In this document: positions 8,494 to 17,582 of the stretch, one piece after another | How the letters are laid out: each line of letters begins with the position of its first letter | Numbering within the stretch: position 1 is the first letter of the stretch | Source of the DNA: Ruminococcaceae bacterium UBA5413 | Lineage (GTDB): Bacteria > Bacillota > Clostridia > Oscillospirales > Acutalibacteraceae | NCBI GenBank assembly: GCA_002409585.1 | Contig: DHNP01000017.1 | Span: 35,037-99,036, forward strand | Direction: 5' to 3' | DNA length: 64,000 nucleotides | Position numbers and translations under genes: made by a program | Notes under the pieces: model-generated | Seen by the model: only the letters and a program-made list of their open reading frames with translations | The model's database searches: none | What the model was told of the DNA's origin: nothing

Positions 8494-10449
8494 TTGAAGA
8501 ACAAACACTCGATCAAAGAAACACTGCTCAGGGGAATGATAGGCCTGACAGTAACGGTTTGCCTGCTAAGCGGCATTGCAAACGCGGTTGTCCTTTACAG
8601 GGACTCCGCAGACAACATGGACACACGCCTGCAGGAAAACATGACGGCTTATAACCATTCGGTACAGAATGCCATTAGTAACTACAAAACGAAAGTTGAA
8701 GCCATCGCGGCGGATTCGGACATTACGGACCCTGCAAAAACGCAGGAGGAACGCAACGCGGAGATGAGCCAGCTGGCGGAAAAATATGGTTTCGCCGCAG
8801 TAGCCGTGGCGGACGCTAACGGCAAGACGTCGGACAATGCCGACGTTTCCAAGAGGGACTATTTCACCCAGTCCATGGCGGGAAAAACATACGTTTCTTC
8901 TCCGCTTGTAAAGTCCACTACGCACCAGACAGTCCTTGTTGTTTCGGCAAAAATAACAAGCGGTAATTACGACGGAATAGTAATGGCTACGCTCCTGAGC
9001 GACACGTTCAGCAAGATGATACGCGATGTTTCCATAGGCAAGTCGGGCTACGGTTTTATTACGGACAAAAAAGGTACCATAGTCGCACATAAAAACCAGC
9101 AAACCGTTACAAATGCGACTAATTATATAAACATGGCGCAGAAAGACAGCGCATACTCCGGCATGGCATCCGTTATAAAAAACATGAAAGCCGGCCAGAC
9201 AGGCCTGCAGACCGTAAAATTTAACGGGAATAAATTAGCCGTGAGTTACTCCAAAATTTCAAATACAGACGGATGGGCAATAGGCGTTACGGCCAAAACA
9301 TCTGAAATGCTTGGGAATTTCTACCGTGCGATAGGTATTACCGCGGCTATAACGGTTTTGTTTATAGTACTTTCAATATTACTTGCCGTGCGCATAGCAA
9401 AACCTATTGCCGACCCGATAACAGCGCTTGTCGGCAGGATAGAAAAACTTGCCGACGGCGACATACACTCCGAAGTCCCGCAGATTAATTCCAACAACGA
9501 GATAGGGGCACTTTCGCGGTCATTCACTAAAACAGTCGGCACGTTAAAAGGGTATGTAGGCGAGATATCGGACGTGCTGTCGAGCCTTAAAAACGGTGAC
9601 TGCACAGTGGAAACGCGCCAGGACTACAGGGGCGATTTCGTGGCGATACGCAATTCGCTTGAGGGTATTATAGGAAACCTTAACGGTATGTTCAAAAAAG
9701 TACGCAGTTCTGCCGACCAGGTTGCCGCCGGAGCCGAGCAGGTTTCCAATGCGGCGCAGTCGCTTTCGCAGGGGGCGACGGAGCAGGCCAGCTCCATCGA
9801 AGAGCTTTCGGCTTCAATAACCGAGATAAACGATAAAACAGGGAAAAACGCTGAAGGCGCAACCCACGCCAATACGCTCTCGGCTGAAGCTTCACGCAGA
9901 ATGGAGGAAGGCAGGCAGCAGATGCGGCAGATGGTTTCGGCTATGGCGGCCATAAGCGACTCTTCCATGCAGATACAAAAAATTATAAAAACAATACAGG
10001 ATATAGCGTTCCAAACGAATATTTTGTCGCTGAACGCCTCAGTTGAAGCTGCGCGTGCCGGAGAAGCCGGCAAGGGTTTTGCCGTTGTCGCGGATGAGGT
10101 GAAAAACCTTGCCGGAAAGAGCGCCGCGGCGGCAAGAAACACTTCGGAGCTTATAGAAAATTCGCTCTCCGCCGTAAGGAACGGCGGCGAAATTGCCAAT
10201 GCAACGGAAAAATCGTTTAATGCCATACTCGAGACATCTGAAAAGACCGGCCAGCTCATAGGGGACATAGCCACAAGCTCTAACGAGCAGGCCGCCTCCA
10301 TAAGCGAAGTAATGCAGGGAGTAGAGCAGATTTCGTCTGTTGTACAGACAAACTCGGCTACGAGTGAAGAAAGCGCCGCCGCCAGCGAGGAACTGAGCAG
10401 CCAGGCGAAGGTAATGAAGGACACGCTCGCGTTTTTAAAGCTTAAATAA
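8494..10449 (+). CDS. Methyl-accepting chemotaxis protein with dCache-type sensor domain
   Basis: The 651-residue transmembrane chemoreceptor begins with a short cytoplasmic tail and a membrane helix (about residues 14-34). An extracellular sensor of about 240 residues with PAS/dCache-like features (DYFTQSMAGKTYVS, GYGFITDKKGTIVAH) follows. A second membrane helix (about 279-300), a HAMP domain and a long coiled-coil signalling domain complete it. The conserved hairpin tip, FQTNILSLNASVEAARAGE, is around residues 507-525. Ligand-contact residues of small-molecule dCache domains may be present, but the ligand cannot be named. The start is TTG with GAGGGAG seven bases upstream. It stands alone, with no che genes nearby. 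Confidence 0.93.
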   Translation: MKNKHSIKETLLRGMIGLTVTVCLLSGIANAVVLYRDSADNMDTRLQENMTAYNHSVQNAISNYKTKVEAIAADSDITDPAKTQEERNAEMSQLAEKYGFAAVAVADANGKTSDNADVSKRDYFTQSMAGKTYVSSPLVKSTTHQTVLVVSAKITSGNYDGIVMATLLSDTFSKMIRDVSIGKSGYGFITDKKGTIVAHKNQQTVTNATNYINMAQKDSAYSGMASVIKNMKAGQTGLQTVKFNGNKLAVSYSKISNTDGWAIGVTAKTSEMLGNFYRAIGITAAITVLFIVLSILLAVRIAKPIADPITALVGRIEKLADGDIHSEVPQINSNNEIGALSRSFTKTVGTLKGYVGEISDVLSSLKNGDCTVETRQDYRGDFVAIRNSLEGIIGNLNGMFKKVRSSADQVAAGAEQVSNAAQSLSQGATEQASSIEELSASITEINDKTGKNAEGATHANTLSAEASRRMEEGRQQMRQMVSAMAAISDSSMQIQKIIKTIQDIAFQTNILSLNASVEAARAGEAGKGFAVVADEVKNLAGKSAAAARNTSELIENSLSAVRNGGEIANATEKSFNAILETSEKTGQLIGDIATSSNEQAASISEVMQGVEQISSVVQTNSATSEESAAASEELSSQAKVMKDTLAFLKLK

Positions 10450-10528
10450 ATTAGTTAAGGCGTATATTATCAACCTGTGCCAGCATGTTGCATAGCGGCT
10501 TAACAAAATAAAGTTAAATATTTTTTAA

Positions 10529-10554
10529 GGGCAGGCTCCTTTGGAAACCTGCCC
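10529..10554. terminator. Hairpin downstream of the chemoreceptor gene
   Basis: GGGCAGG and CCTGCCC arms (7 bp) with a 12-base loop lie 80 bp after the chemoreceptor stop. No T-run follows on the + strand, so it is a weak terminator or part of a composite structure with the next hairpin. Confidence 0.4.
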
Positions 10555-10558
10555 CAAG

Positions 10559-10611
10559 ATTGCCGAAGAACCCATCCGACGCGTTAAACGTCGGATGGGT
10601 TCTTCGGCAAT
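10559..10611. terminator. Long perfect hairpin between convergent genes
   Basis: Two perfectly complementary 23-bp arms (10559-10581 and 10589-10611) flank a 7-base loop. No U-tract adjoins either side. It sits in the 215-bp gap between convergent mcp and hypE and may block read-through or stabilise both 3' ends. Confidence 0.5.
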
Positions 10612-10664
10612 ATGGCCCGCGCAAATAAATACGGGAGTTCATTATAATGATGGTTTGTTTGCCG

Positions 10665-11648
10665 TCAGCAAATCCGCGGCAGGCCTTCCCCGCGCAGCGG
10701 TGAAACAGTGCGAATAGAACCGACCGAGGTCTTAATGGCAACGCCCTTTCCCGCTTTGACTTCGCCGATTACCGCCGCGTTTTTACCGTAAGGAGCGGAC
10801 TTTACTATTTGCAGCGCCCGCGCGGCGTCAGGCTCGGGAACGGCAATGAGCAATTTACCTTCATTGCCCATGGTAAGCGGGTCAAGGCCTAAAATGCCGC
10901 ATAAAGCCCGGACTCCTTCGGAAACCGGAATGGCCTCCTCATCGAGTTCAGCGGAGCATCCGGACGCTTCGGCAAGCTCGCACAGGACAGTCGCTAAGCC
11001 TCCGCGCGTAACGTCCCTTATGGTATGGACGTCAATATGCCCGCTGAAAAGCTTTTCAACCATACCTGTAAGGGGGGCGCAGTCACTTTTAAGGCTGCTC
11101 GACAAATTCATCCGCGCGGAGAGAATTGTCCCATGGTGGTCGCCGAGTGTACCCGAAAGGATTAGCCGGTCGCCGGGCTTAAGGTTGGCGGAGGAGACAT
11201 CCCTGCCGGCAGGCCGGACGCCGCATCCGGTCGTGTTGATGAACATTCCGCCGTTTCCTTCGACGACTTTGGTATCGCCCGCTACAATCTGTACTCCCGC
11301 TTCGTCCGCCGTATGTGCCATTGATGCTACTATACGCTCGAGAAGATCGGCTTCAAGGCCTTCTTCGAGGACAAACGCGGCCGTCAGATAGCGCGGCTGT
11401 GCGCCCATACAGCTGAGGTCGTTTACGGTGCCGCAGACGGACAGGCGCCCTATATCGCCGCCGGCAAATTCAAGGGGCTGTACAACAAAGCTGTCGGTTG
11501 TAAGTACAATGTCTCCCTCAGGCCTCGGCAGGACCGCTCCGTCTTCCATGCGGTCGAGTACCGGGCTGTGAAAATGGCGGGCAAAAATATTTTTGATAAG
11601 CCGTGAAGTATCAACTCCGCCTGCCCCATGCCGAAGCTCGATTTTCAT
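10665..11648 (-). CDS. hypE: Hydrogenase maturation protein HypE (carbamoyl dehydratase)
   Basis: HypE dehydrates the carbamoyl group on its C-terminal cysteine to thiocyanate and donates cyanide for the [NiFe] site. The 327-residue protein begins MKIELRHGAGG and ends exactly with the diagnostic PRIC tetrapeptide, whose cysteine carries the group. AIRS-type ATP-binding segments are present (LTTDSFVVQP, GDTKVVEG, RDVTRGGLATVL). The start at 11648 overlaps the hypD stop in ATGA with a GGAAATTT leader, so translation is coupled. It is the last gene of the ech-hyp transcript. Confidence 0.96.
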   Translation of the reverse strand: MKIELRHGAGGVDTSRLIKNIFARHFHSPVLDRMEDGAVLPRPEGDIVLTTDSFVVQPLEFAGGDIGRLSVCGTVNDLSCMGAQPRYLTAAFVLEEGLEADLLERIVASMAHTADEAGVQIVAGDTKVVEGNGGMFINTTGCGVRPAGRDVSSANLKPGDRLILSGTLGDHHGTILSARMNLSSSLKSDCAPLTGMVEKLFSGHIDVHTIRDVTRGGLATVLCELAEASGCSAELDEEAIPVSEGVRALCGILGLDPLTMGNEGKLLIAVPEPDAARALQIVKSAPYGKNAAVIGEVKAGKGVAIKTSVGSIRTVSPLRGEGLPRIC

Positions 11649-12709
11649 TTTGAAATTTCCCCTTCCACACAGTAAATGCGGCATGCCCCTTCGGAAGAAA
11701 CCATGCACGCGCCGATAGGATGGTCGGGGGTGCATTTCTGATTAAAGAACGGGCACTGCCGCGGGTTGATGTCTCCGGTTAAAACGTCGCCGCATCTGCA
11801 TCCGTCCGGCAGATGGTCGTCGTCAAGGCCGTAGCTTCCTGCATCCAGCTGAGCGTACTTGCCGCGCAGGTAAAGGCCGGAACGCCGCAGGACGCCAAGC
11901 CCGCGCCAGCAGGCGTTTCCGGGCTGGAAAACGCGTGCAATCGCGGCCTGTGCCTTTTGGTTTCCTTCAGGACGTACGTAAGACGGATATTCGTTCCACA
12001 GGCCGCCGCGGCCGCATGAGGACTCGTGCACAAGCCTTGCAAGCGCCGCGAGCAGAAGCTCTGCCGTAAAACCGCCGACTACCATGGGCCTGCCCCATTT
12101 TTCCGCCAGCGGACGGAACGCCTCGCTGCCGATAATGACAGCAACGTGGCCGGGGCATAAAAACCCGTCGATTTTTCCTGTAGCGCAAAGCGTATCCATG
12201 GCAAGAGGCATCGTTTTCAACGCTGTGAGCAGTTTTACGTTACGCAGTTTACGCGTAAGCACTGCATCAACGACCGACACCCACACGGGGGCTGTTGTTT
12301 CAAAACCGACCGCCGCCAGGATAAACGTTGTTTCAGGCTCTTTTTCAGCGCGGTCCAAAGCCTGCTCCGGCGCGTAGAAAAAGTCGACATGCCCGCCGCG
12401 CGCGCGCGCTCCCAAAAGGGAAGTTTCACTGCCTGGTACGGAAAGCATGTCGCCAAAGGAAAGCACACATGTGTTTGCTTTAAAAGAATACTTTATAAGC
12501 TTGTCAATATAATTAGTCGGAGTCACACACACCGGGCATCCCGGGCCCGACAGCATGTTAATTCCATTTGGCAGCAACGAGCGTACGCCGGTGCGGTACA
12601 GCATCGACGTATGAGTGCCGCAGACCTCCATCAGGCGCAGCGGCCTGCCGCTATATGACTTTAGGTAGTCTGCCATGGCTTTGCGCCGGCTTTGCTGTTC
12701 AGGATTCAT
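11645..12709 (-). CDS. hypD: Hydrogenase maturation protein HypD
   Basis: HypD is the iron-sulfur scaffold on which, with HypC, the Fe(CN)2CO unit is assembled. The 354-residue sequence has the conserved EVCGTHT (Cys30), GPGCPVC (Cys58, Cys61) and GFETTAP motifs. A C-terminal set of cysteines (CRCGD, CPFFNQKC and following) binds a [4Fe-4S] cluster. Its ATG overlaps the hypC stop by four bases, and its own stop overlaps hypE. Confidence 0.96.
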   Translation of the reverse strand: MNPEQQSRRKAMADYLKSYSGRPLRLMEVCGTHTSMLYRTGVRSLLPNGINMLSGPGCPVCVTPTNYIDKLIKYSFKANTCVLSFGDMLSVPGSETSLLGARARGGHVDFFYAPEQALDRAEKEPETTFILAAVGFETTAPVWVSVVDAVLTRKLRNVKLLTALKTMPLAMDTLCATGKIDGFLCPGHVAVIIGSEAFRPLAEKWGRPMVVGGFTAELLLAALARLVHESSCGRGGLWNEYPSYVRPEGNQKAQAAIARVFQPGNACWRGLGVLRRSGLYLRGKYAQLDAGSYGLDDDHLPDGCRCGDVLTGDINPRQCPFFNQKCTPDHPIGACMVSSEGACRIYCVEGEISK

Positions 12710-12924
12710 TTTGTAGTCTCATTCACCTCAGTAAACAAATTGGTAAGCGACTCCGCTTCTTCCTGCTTCATCTTCTGCAGGGCCATGCCGGCATGGACAA
12801 GCACGTAGTCGCCAACTTTGGCGTCGACCATGGAAATATTGATTTTTACCCGGGAACCGGAAAAATCGACATTTGCATGGTTACCGTTTATATTAATAAT
12901 TTTGCCCGGATATGCAACACACAT
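12706..12924 (-). CDS. hypC: Hydrogenase maturation chaperone HypC
   Basis: The 72-residue protein starts MCVAYPGKI, with the essential Cys2 that binds the iron precursor and the immature large subunit. The later VGDYVLVHAGMALQKM segment is characteristic of the HypC/HupF family. A GGATG ribosome site lies at the end of hypF, seven bases upstream. It is translationally coupled to hypD. Confidence 0.96.
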   Translation of the reverse strand: MCVAYPGKIININGNHANVDFSGSRVKINISMVDAKVGDYVLVHAGMALQKMKQEEAESLTNLFTEVNETTK

Positions 12925-12930
12925 CGCAGT

Positions 12931-15177
12931 TCATCCTTTCAAAAGTCCGTAGTAAGCCTGCCCGAGGCTGATGCCGCCGTCGCCCGGGGGTACACTGCGG
13001 TTCCAGTATACTGAAAAGCCGCGCTTTTCAAGTTCGGAACGGCAGCCTTCAAGCAAGATGCGGTTGGCGAACACGCCGCCGCAGAGGGCAACCTGTTCTG
13101 CACCGACTTCTTTCGCCATTTGGACAACCATACGTATAACGGCACGGTGAAAACCAAGCGCGGCGGTTTTGGCGTCTTTAGCTGACAACAGGACGGGGAA
13201 CAGGGGCGAGGGGTCAAAAACGCCGCCGCTTTCGCTGAACGCCATCTGCAGCGGCGCCTCACCGGCGATTAAGGCCGCGGCCGCGGCGTTTTCGCAGGCC
13301 ACGGCGCAGCGGCCCTGATGGGTGTTTTCACGGCACAGGCCGAGTACCGCTGAAACCGCGTCGAAAAGCCGCCCCATGCTCGAGCTGCGGATGGTGTTGA
13401 CGCCGCACCGCAGTGCGGCACGCACAACAGGAAAACGCGGATCGGAGCTTTCAAGCCCTGCATACTCCAAATGGCAGAGAGCCGACTTCCAGCCCTGCTT
13501 CATGGAAATATCGCCGCCAATCATAGGGATTTCGGCGAGGTGACCGGCGCGCGAATAGGAGGCCCCGTCGCACAAAAGAAACTCACCGCCCCAGACAGAG
13601 CCGTTGTCGCCGTATCCAGTACCGTCAAAGCAGACGGCGAGTACTTTCCCCTTAAGGCCGTGTTCGGCAATGACTGACATGGCGTGCGCATAATGATGCT
13701 GAACCTGTACGCACTTAAGGCCGAGAGTATGTGCAAGCCCGGTCGTGTAGTAAAGCGGGTGCTTGTCACAGACGACGGATTCGGGGCGTATATTGAGCAG
13801 GGACGAAAGGTCCGCTATAGTATCCTTTAATAAACTGCGTGTGGAAAGCTCGTCAAGGTCGCCCGGCACGGCGACAGGATAGATGCGTCCTCCGGACGCA
13901 AGGCAGAGCGCCGGTTCAAGCTGCGCACCGAGGGCAATCAGATTGCCAGAAGGAGCGTTTGTGACGGCCGGTTCAGGCTCGTAGCCGCGTGTCCTGCGCA
14001 GTATCTGCGGTGCGCCGCACACGGCGCGGGCGACAGAATCATCAGCCGGCCGAAGGATTTCACGCCTGTTCCAAAAAACACCTGAAACCGCATCATGGCT
14101 GAGAAAGTACTCGCGCATATCGCTGTCACGAAATAAAATCGGTGTGCCGGAGCGGTTGCAGCTCGTTACGACGAGCGGCAGGTTTTCCGCCAGCATGGCA
14201 TAAAGCCCTACCGCCGGCAGAAAAGCGCCGAGCAGGCCGTACGCACCGGCAACTTCATCGCAGACCGAACGCCTCCACTTTGGGGAACGGTCCAAAAGGA
14301 CAATCGGCCGCGCCGCAGAACACAGAAGTTCCCGCTCAAGGCTGCTAACCAGGCATGCGGAAGAAAGCTCCGTGAGGTTCGCAAAAAGGACGGCGAACGG
14401 CTTTGTCGGCCGGTGTTTAAGCCGCCGCAGTGCCGTAACGCTCTCCGCGCGGTCAGCACGGCAGACAAGGTTAAACCCGCCGACAGCCTTAACAGCCAAA
14501 ATCGCGCCCTGCTCCAGCAGGCCGCGCGCGTCAAGCACCGCGGCTTCTTTTTCTGTACGGGCCCCGTCACGCCTTATACCTGTAAGCTGCGGGCCGCAGT
14601 CCGGACATGAAAGGGTCTGCCCGTAGCAGCGCCTGTCTTTTAGACTTGAATACTGTTCCCTGCATAGGCCGCACATAGGAAAAACATCCATCGTCGTGCC
14701 ACCCCTGTCGTAAGGAAGCTTACGGATAATGGTATAGCGCGGGCCGCACTGGGCGCATGAGATAAAAGGATACCGGTAACGCGCGTTCCCCTTTTCGGCA
14801 AGCTCCCTTAGGCACTCTCCGCAGACGCCAATGTCGGCCGGCAGAACCGAAAGATGCGGTTTACCCGTGCTTTCGGCAGGATGAAAACCTGTAAAGGAAC
14901 GCGGAGCGACTTCTTCCGCGTCAATGCTCTCAACCTTAACCGGCGGCGGAAGGCGGCGCAGCCTCTCCGTAAAAACCTTTATGCGTTCACTGTCGGCGCT
15001 GCAGAGAATTTCAGCGGAAGTGCCAAAATTCCGCACTTCCCCCTCCAGACCCAGCTCTTTTGCCGTACGGCACACAGTCGGACGAAAACCGACGCCCTGT
15101 ACCCGGCCGGTCAGGGAAATGCGGAATGTTTTTTTATCGGGACATGCGGCATCGTCAAGTCTGCGGCGTGTCGGCAT
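12931..15177 (-). CDS. hypF: Carbamoyltransferase HypF
   Basis: HypF makes carbamoyl-adenylate from carbamoyl phosphate and transfers the group to HypE. The domain order in 748 residues is canonical. An acylphosphatase domain (VQGVGFRPTV near residue 28) is followed by two zinc-finger blocks of CxxC pairs (CGECL, CAQCGP; CGLCR, CPDCGP). A YrdC-like domain and a C-terminal Kae1-like domain with HHYAHAMSVIAEH come next. The ATG overlaps the 3' end of echF by 23 bp and has only a weak ribosome site, so coupling is likely. Its placement directly behind the ech genes ties expression of the maturation system to the enzyme. Confidence 0.95.
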   Translation of the reverse strand: MPTRRRLDDAACPDKKTFRISLTGRVQGVGFRPTVCRTAKELGLEGEVRNFGTSAEILCSADSERIKVFTERLRRLPPPVKVESIDAEEVAPRSFTGFHPAESTGKPHLSVLPADIGVCGECLRELAEKGNARYRYPFISCAQCGPRYTIIRKLPYDRGGTTMDVFPMCGLCREQYSSLKDRRCYGQTLSCPDCGPQLTGIRRDGARTEKEAAVLDARGLLEQGAILAVKAVGGFNLVCRADRAESVTALRRLKHRPTKPFAVLFANLTELSSACLVSSLERELLCSAARPIVLLDRSPKWRRSVCDEVAGAYGLLGAFLPAVGLYAMLAENLPLVVTSCNRSGTPILFRDSDMREYFLSHDAVSGVFWNRREILRPADDSVARAVCGAPQILRRTRGYEPEPAVTNAPSGNLIALGAQLEPALCLASGGRIYPVAVPGDLDELSTRSLLKDTIADLSSLLNIRPESVVCDKHPLYYTTGLAHTLGLKCVQVQHHYAHAMSVIAEHGLKGKVLAVCFDGTGYGDNGSVWGGEFLLCDGASYSRAGHLAEIPMIGGDISMKQGWKSALCHLEYAGLESSDPRFPVVRAALRCGVNTIRSSSMGRLFDAVSAVLGLCRENTHQGRCAVACENAAAAALIAGEAPLQMAFSESGGVFDPSPLFPVLLSAKDAKTAALGFHRAVIRMVVQMAKEVGAEQVALCGGVFANRILLEGCRSELEKRGFSVYWNRSVPPGDGGISLGQAYYGLLKG

Positions 15178-15505
15178 GGAAAACCATCTCTGTTTTTTTC
15201 TCCGAGGGCTTTGTGTAGTTGGTATCCATCTTCAGGCATTTTTTAGGGCAGTGTTCTACACATCCGCCGCATTGTACGCACGAAAACGGATTGATTTCCC
15301 ATGTTTTGCCGGCGCGGTCAACACGGATGGCATCGGCCGGGCAGGTGCGCATGCACATGCCGCAGAAAATGCAGTCGTCGATGTTAATTTCAACTTTTCC
15401 GCGCGTGATGTTTTGGTACTGGCGCGGAGCCAGCGGATACTCTGTTGTTGCGGGATGGCGGAACATACTTGCTAAAACATTACGGGCAAAGTGCAAATAA
15501 GCCAT
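15155..15505 (-). CDS. echF: Ech hydrogenase subunit F, 2x[4Fe-4S] ferredoxin
   Basis: This 116-residue electron-transfer subunit has two [4Fe-4S] motifs, CIFCGMCMRTCP and CVQCGGCVEHCP. The N-terminal extension with the FRHPATTEYPL segment is typical of EchF/NuoI-like subunits. It passes electrons between soluble ferredoxin and EchC. The ribosome site GGGAG is five bases before the ATG. It lies between echE and hypF. Confidence 0.94.
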   Translation of the reverse strand: MAYLHFARNVLASMFRHPATTEYPLAPRQYQNITRGKVEINIDDCIFCGMCMRTCPADAIRVDRAGKTWEINPFSCVQCGGCVEHCPKKCLKMDTNYTKPSEKKTEMVFHADTPQT

Positions 15506-15517
15506 AAATCTCCCTTC

Positions 15518-16600
15518 TCACCGTTCGGTGCAGCTGATGCATGGGTCAATGGTTACAACGAGCATGGGGACGTCGGCATAGTCGCAGCCTTGCAGCGCGC
15601 GTACAAGCGCCGGAATGTTGGCGTTCGTGGGCGTGCGCACACGCATGCGGTCAAGGAATTTCGTACCGTTCCCCTTTACGTAATAGATAGCTTCCCCGCG
15701 GGGCTGTTCAATGCGGGTGAAAAATTCTTCTTTCGGGTTTCCGCGTACAAGGGCGGCAATCTCACCGTCAGGCACTTTTTCGACGGCCTGCCTTATAAGG
15801 CCGATGGACTGGAAAAGCTCCGCAATACGCACTTTGCAGCGGGCAAGGCAGTCGCCTTCCGTCGCAACGCACGGCTCAAACGACAAGTCCTGATAAGCGC
15901 CCTCTGTATCAATAAGGCGCATATCGCCAACAACCCCGCTTGCACGCGCCACAGGCCCCACACAGCAAAGCTCTATCGCATCTTCCCTGCTAAGGACGCC
16001 TACGCCGCTCATACGGCGGATAACGGTCGGTTCTTTAAGAAATTCGTCCGTTATAACGCGGAGTTCCGCTTCCATGTCCGTTAAACGGTCAACAATGGAG
16101 TTAAGGGTGCCTTTTTCCATGTCACGGCGCACGCCTCCGATTTTACATACGGAAAAAATAATGCGGCCGCCGGTTGTCTCCTCAAAGATATCGAGAATTT
16201 TCTCACGCATCCTCCAGCTGCTCATAAACAGGTTTTCAAACCCCATGGCGTCGGCCATTAAGCCAAGCCAAAGCAGATGGCTGTGAATACGCGAAAGCTC
16301 GTGCCAAATGGTACGCAGGTATTTTGCGCGCGGCGGCACATCAATATGCATTGCGCCCTCTACAGCACGGCAGTAGCCCCAGCCGTGCCCAAACGAACAA
16401 ATGCCGCAGATGCGCTCGGCAACGTAGACAAATTTCTGATAATCACGTTTTTCGACCAGCTTTTCAAGGCCGCGGTGTACATATCCTATGGATGGAATGG
16501 CGCGCAGCACTTTCTCATCCTGCATCTCAAGGTCAATGTGGACTGGCTCCGGCAGAACAGGATGCTGCGGGCCAAATGGAATGACGGTAGTTTCAGCCAT
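15518..16600 (-). CDS. echE: Ech [NiFe]-hydrogenase large subunit (EchE)
   Basis: EchE holds the nickel-iron site. The N-terminal CxxC is C65/C68 (RICGICSF) and the C-terminal CxxC is C354/C357 (DPCISCTER). The protein ends three residues after the last cysteine, so there is no removable C-terminal peptide and no maturation endopeptidase should be needed. None is encoded in the window. NuoD-like features (FGPQHPVL, HRGLEKLVE, RIHSHLLWLGL) identify a group 4 enzyme. It overlaps echD by eight bases and has AAGGAG upstream. Confidence 0.96.
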   Translation of the reverse strand: MAETTVIPFGPQHPVLPEPVHIDLEMQDEKVLRAIPSIGYVHRGLEKLVEKRDYQKFVYVAERICGICSFGHGWGYCRAVEGAMHIDVPPRAKYLRTIWHELSRIHSHLLWLGLMADAMGFENLFMSSWRMREKILDIFEETTGGRIIFSVCKIGGVRRDMEKGTLNSIVDRLTDMEAELRVITDEFLKEPTVIRRMSGVGVLSREDAIELCCVGPVARASGVVGDMRLIDTEGAYQDLSFEPCVATEGDCLARCKVRIAELFQSIGLIRQAVEKVPDGEIAALVRGNPKEEFFTRIEQPRGEAIYYVKGNGTKFLDRMRVRTPTNANIPALVRALQGCDYADVPMLVVTIDPCISCTER

Positions 16601-17060
16601 GTTCTTTCGCTCCTTCCTCCGCCTTTGCAGTCGTCTTTACAGCTTCGCCGGCAGGGGCCGCCTTACTAACCGGAGGCTGCTTTGCCTGGGGCCGTACCGG
16701 CGGCGCTGGCTTTTTCGGCGGAGTGTGCCACGGCGCCTTTTCAGACAGACGGTAAAAAGTGCCTTTGTAGTCCACGTCGTTGGCAATGTGCCTGACGTCT
16801 AACCCGAACAGGTCATGCATTTCGTTTTCGTAAATGAAAGCCGACCAGTAAAGGCTTGTGATGCTCATAACCCAGCCGGACTCGGGCACCGTAAGCCGCA
16901 GATGGCAGAAATTATATTCTTTATCGAACGAATACGTAAGTTCATAACCGTCCGGAACCCTTGTGCAGCAGATCTGGACGAGACGGTATCCGTCCTCTTT
17001 CATTTCTTTAACATTATCAAGCAATGCCGGGGATTCTATTTCGGTATATTCCTGTTTCAA
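16593..17060 (-). CDS. echD: Ech hydrogenase subunit D (NuoC-like)
   Basis: The NuoC/30-kDa-type subunit has the signature LYWSAFIYENEMHDLFGL in its middle. The folded part ends near residue 112. The remaining roughly 43 residues are a Pro/Ala/Lys-rich, probably disordered tail (PPKKPAPPVRPQAKQPP and onward), unusual for this small subunit. The start is TTG overlapping the echC stop, with GGAGG seven bases upstream. It links EchC and EchE in the peripheral arm. Confidence 0.92.
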   Translation of the reverse strand: MKQEYTEIESPALLDNVKEMKEDGYRLVQICCTRVPDGYELTYSFDKEYNFCHLRLTVPESGWVMSITSLYWSAFIYENEMHDLFGLDVRHIANDVDYKGTFYRLSEKAPWHTPPKKPAPPVRPQAKQPPVSKAAPAGEAVKTTAKAEEGAKEHG

Positions 17061-17566
17061 ACCACGGCCTCCTTCTTTGCGGAAAAATCGGGCATGGGCG
17101 GAAGCTTGTCCATTTCCTGCAGTTCTTGCAGGCGGCCGTCGTGGAGCATTTTTGCCTTTTTTTCAAGTATGTCAAGGGCGCGCTCCACGCCGTCGATGAT
17201 GGACTCGGGCCGCGCCGCGCATCCCGGGACGTAAACGTCCACCGGTATGGCCTTGTCGACCCCTCCGAGCACGTTATAGCAGTCGCGGAAGACGCCGCCG
17301 CTGTTGGCGCAGATGCCTACGGCGACAACGACCTTCGGCTCCAGCATTTGTGAATAAAGCCGGCGGACGACCGGAAGGCTTTGGGCATTGACCGATCCGG
17401 TAATCAGGAAAACGTCGGCATGCTTAGGGTTGCCTGTATTTACCATTCCGAACCGCTCGATATCATACCTCGGCGTCAGAGAGGCAAGGACTTCGATATC
17501 GCAGCCATTGCAGCTTGTAGCATCATAGTGAAGGATCCAGGGTGATTTTTTTTCAAACGACTTCAT
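17057..17566 (-). CDS. echC: Ech hydrogenase small subunit C (NuoB-like)
   Basis: This 169-residue electron-transfer subunit carries the single proximal [4Fe-4S] cluster. Ligands are C19 and C22 (TSCNGCDIEVL) and the cysteines in VGICANSGG and VPGCAARPE, the pattern of group 4 small subunits and NuoB. GGAGG is upstream of the ATG. It overlaps echD by four bases. Confidence 0.95.
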   Translation of the reverse strand: MKSFEKKSPWILHYDATSCNGCDIEVLASLTPRYDIERFGMVNTGNPKHADVFLITGSVNAQSLPVVRRLYSQMLEPKVVVAVGICANSGGVFRDCYNVLGGVDKAIPVDVYVPGCAARPESIIDGVERALDILEKKAKMLHDGRLQELQEMDKLPPMPDFSAKKEAVV

Positions 17567-17582
17567 ATACGGAACCGCCTCC

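Noticed and set aside
12931..15177. Treating the HypF Kae1-like domain as a second tsaD gene
   Set aside because: The acylphosphatase, zinc-finger and YrdC domains in the same frame identify HypF.
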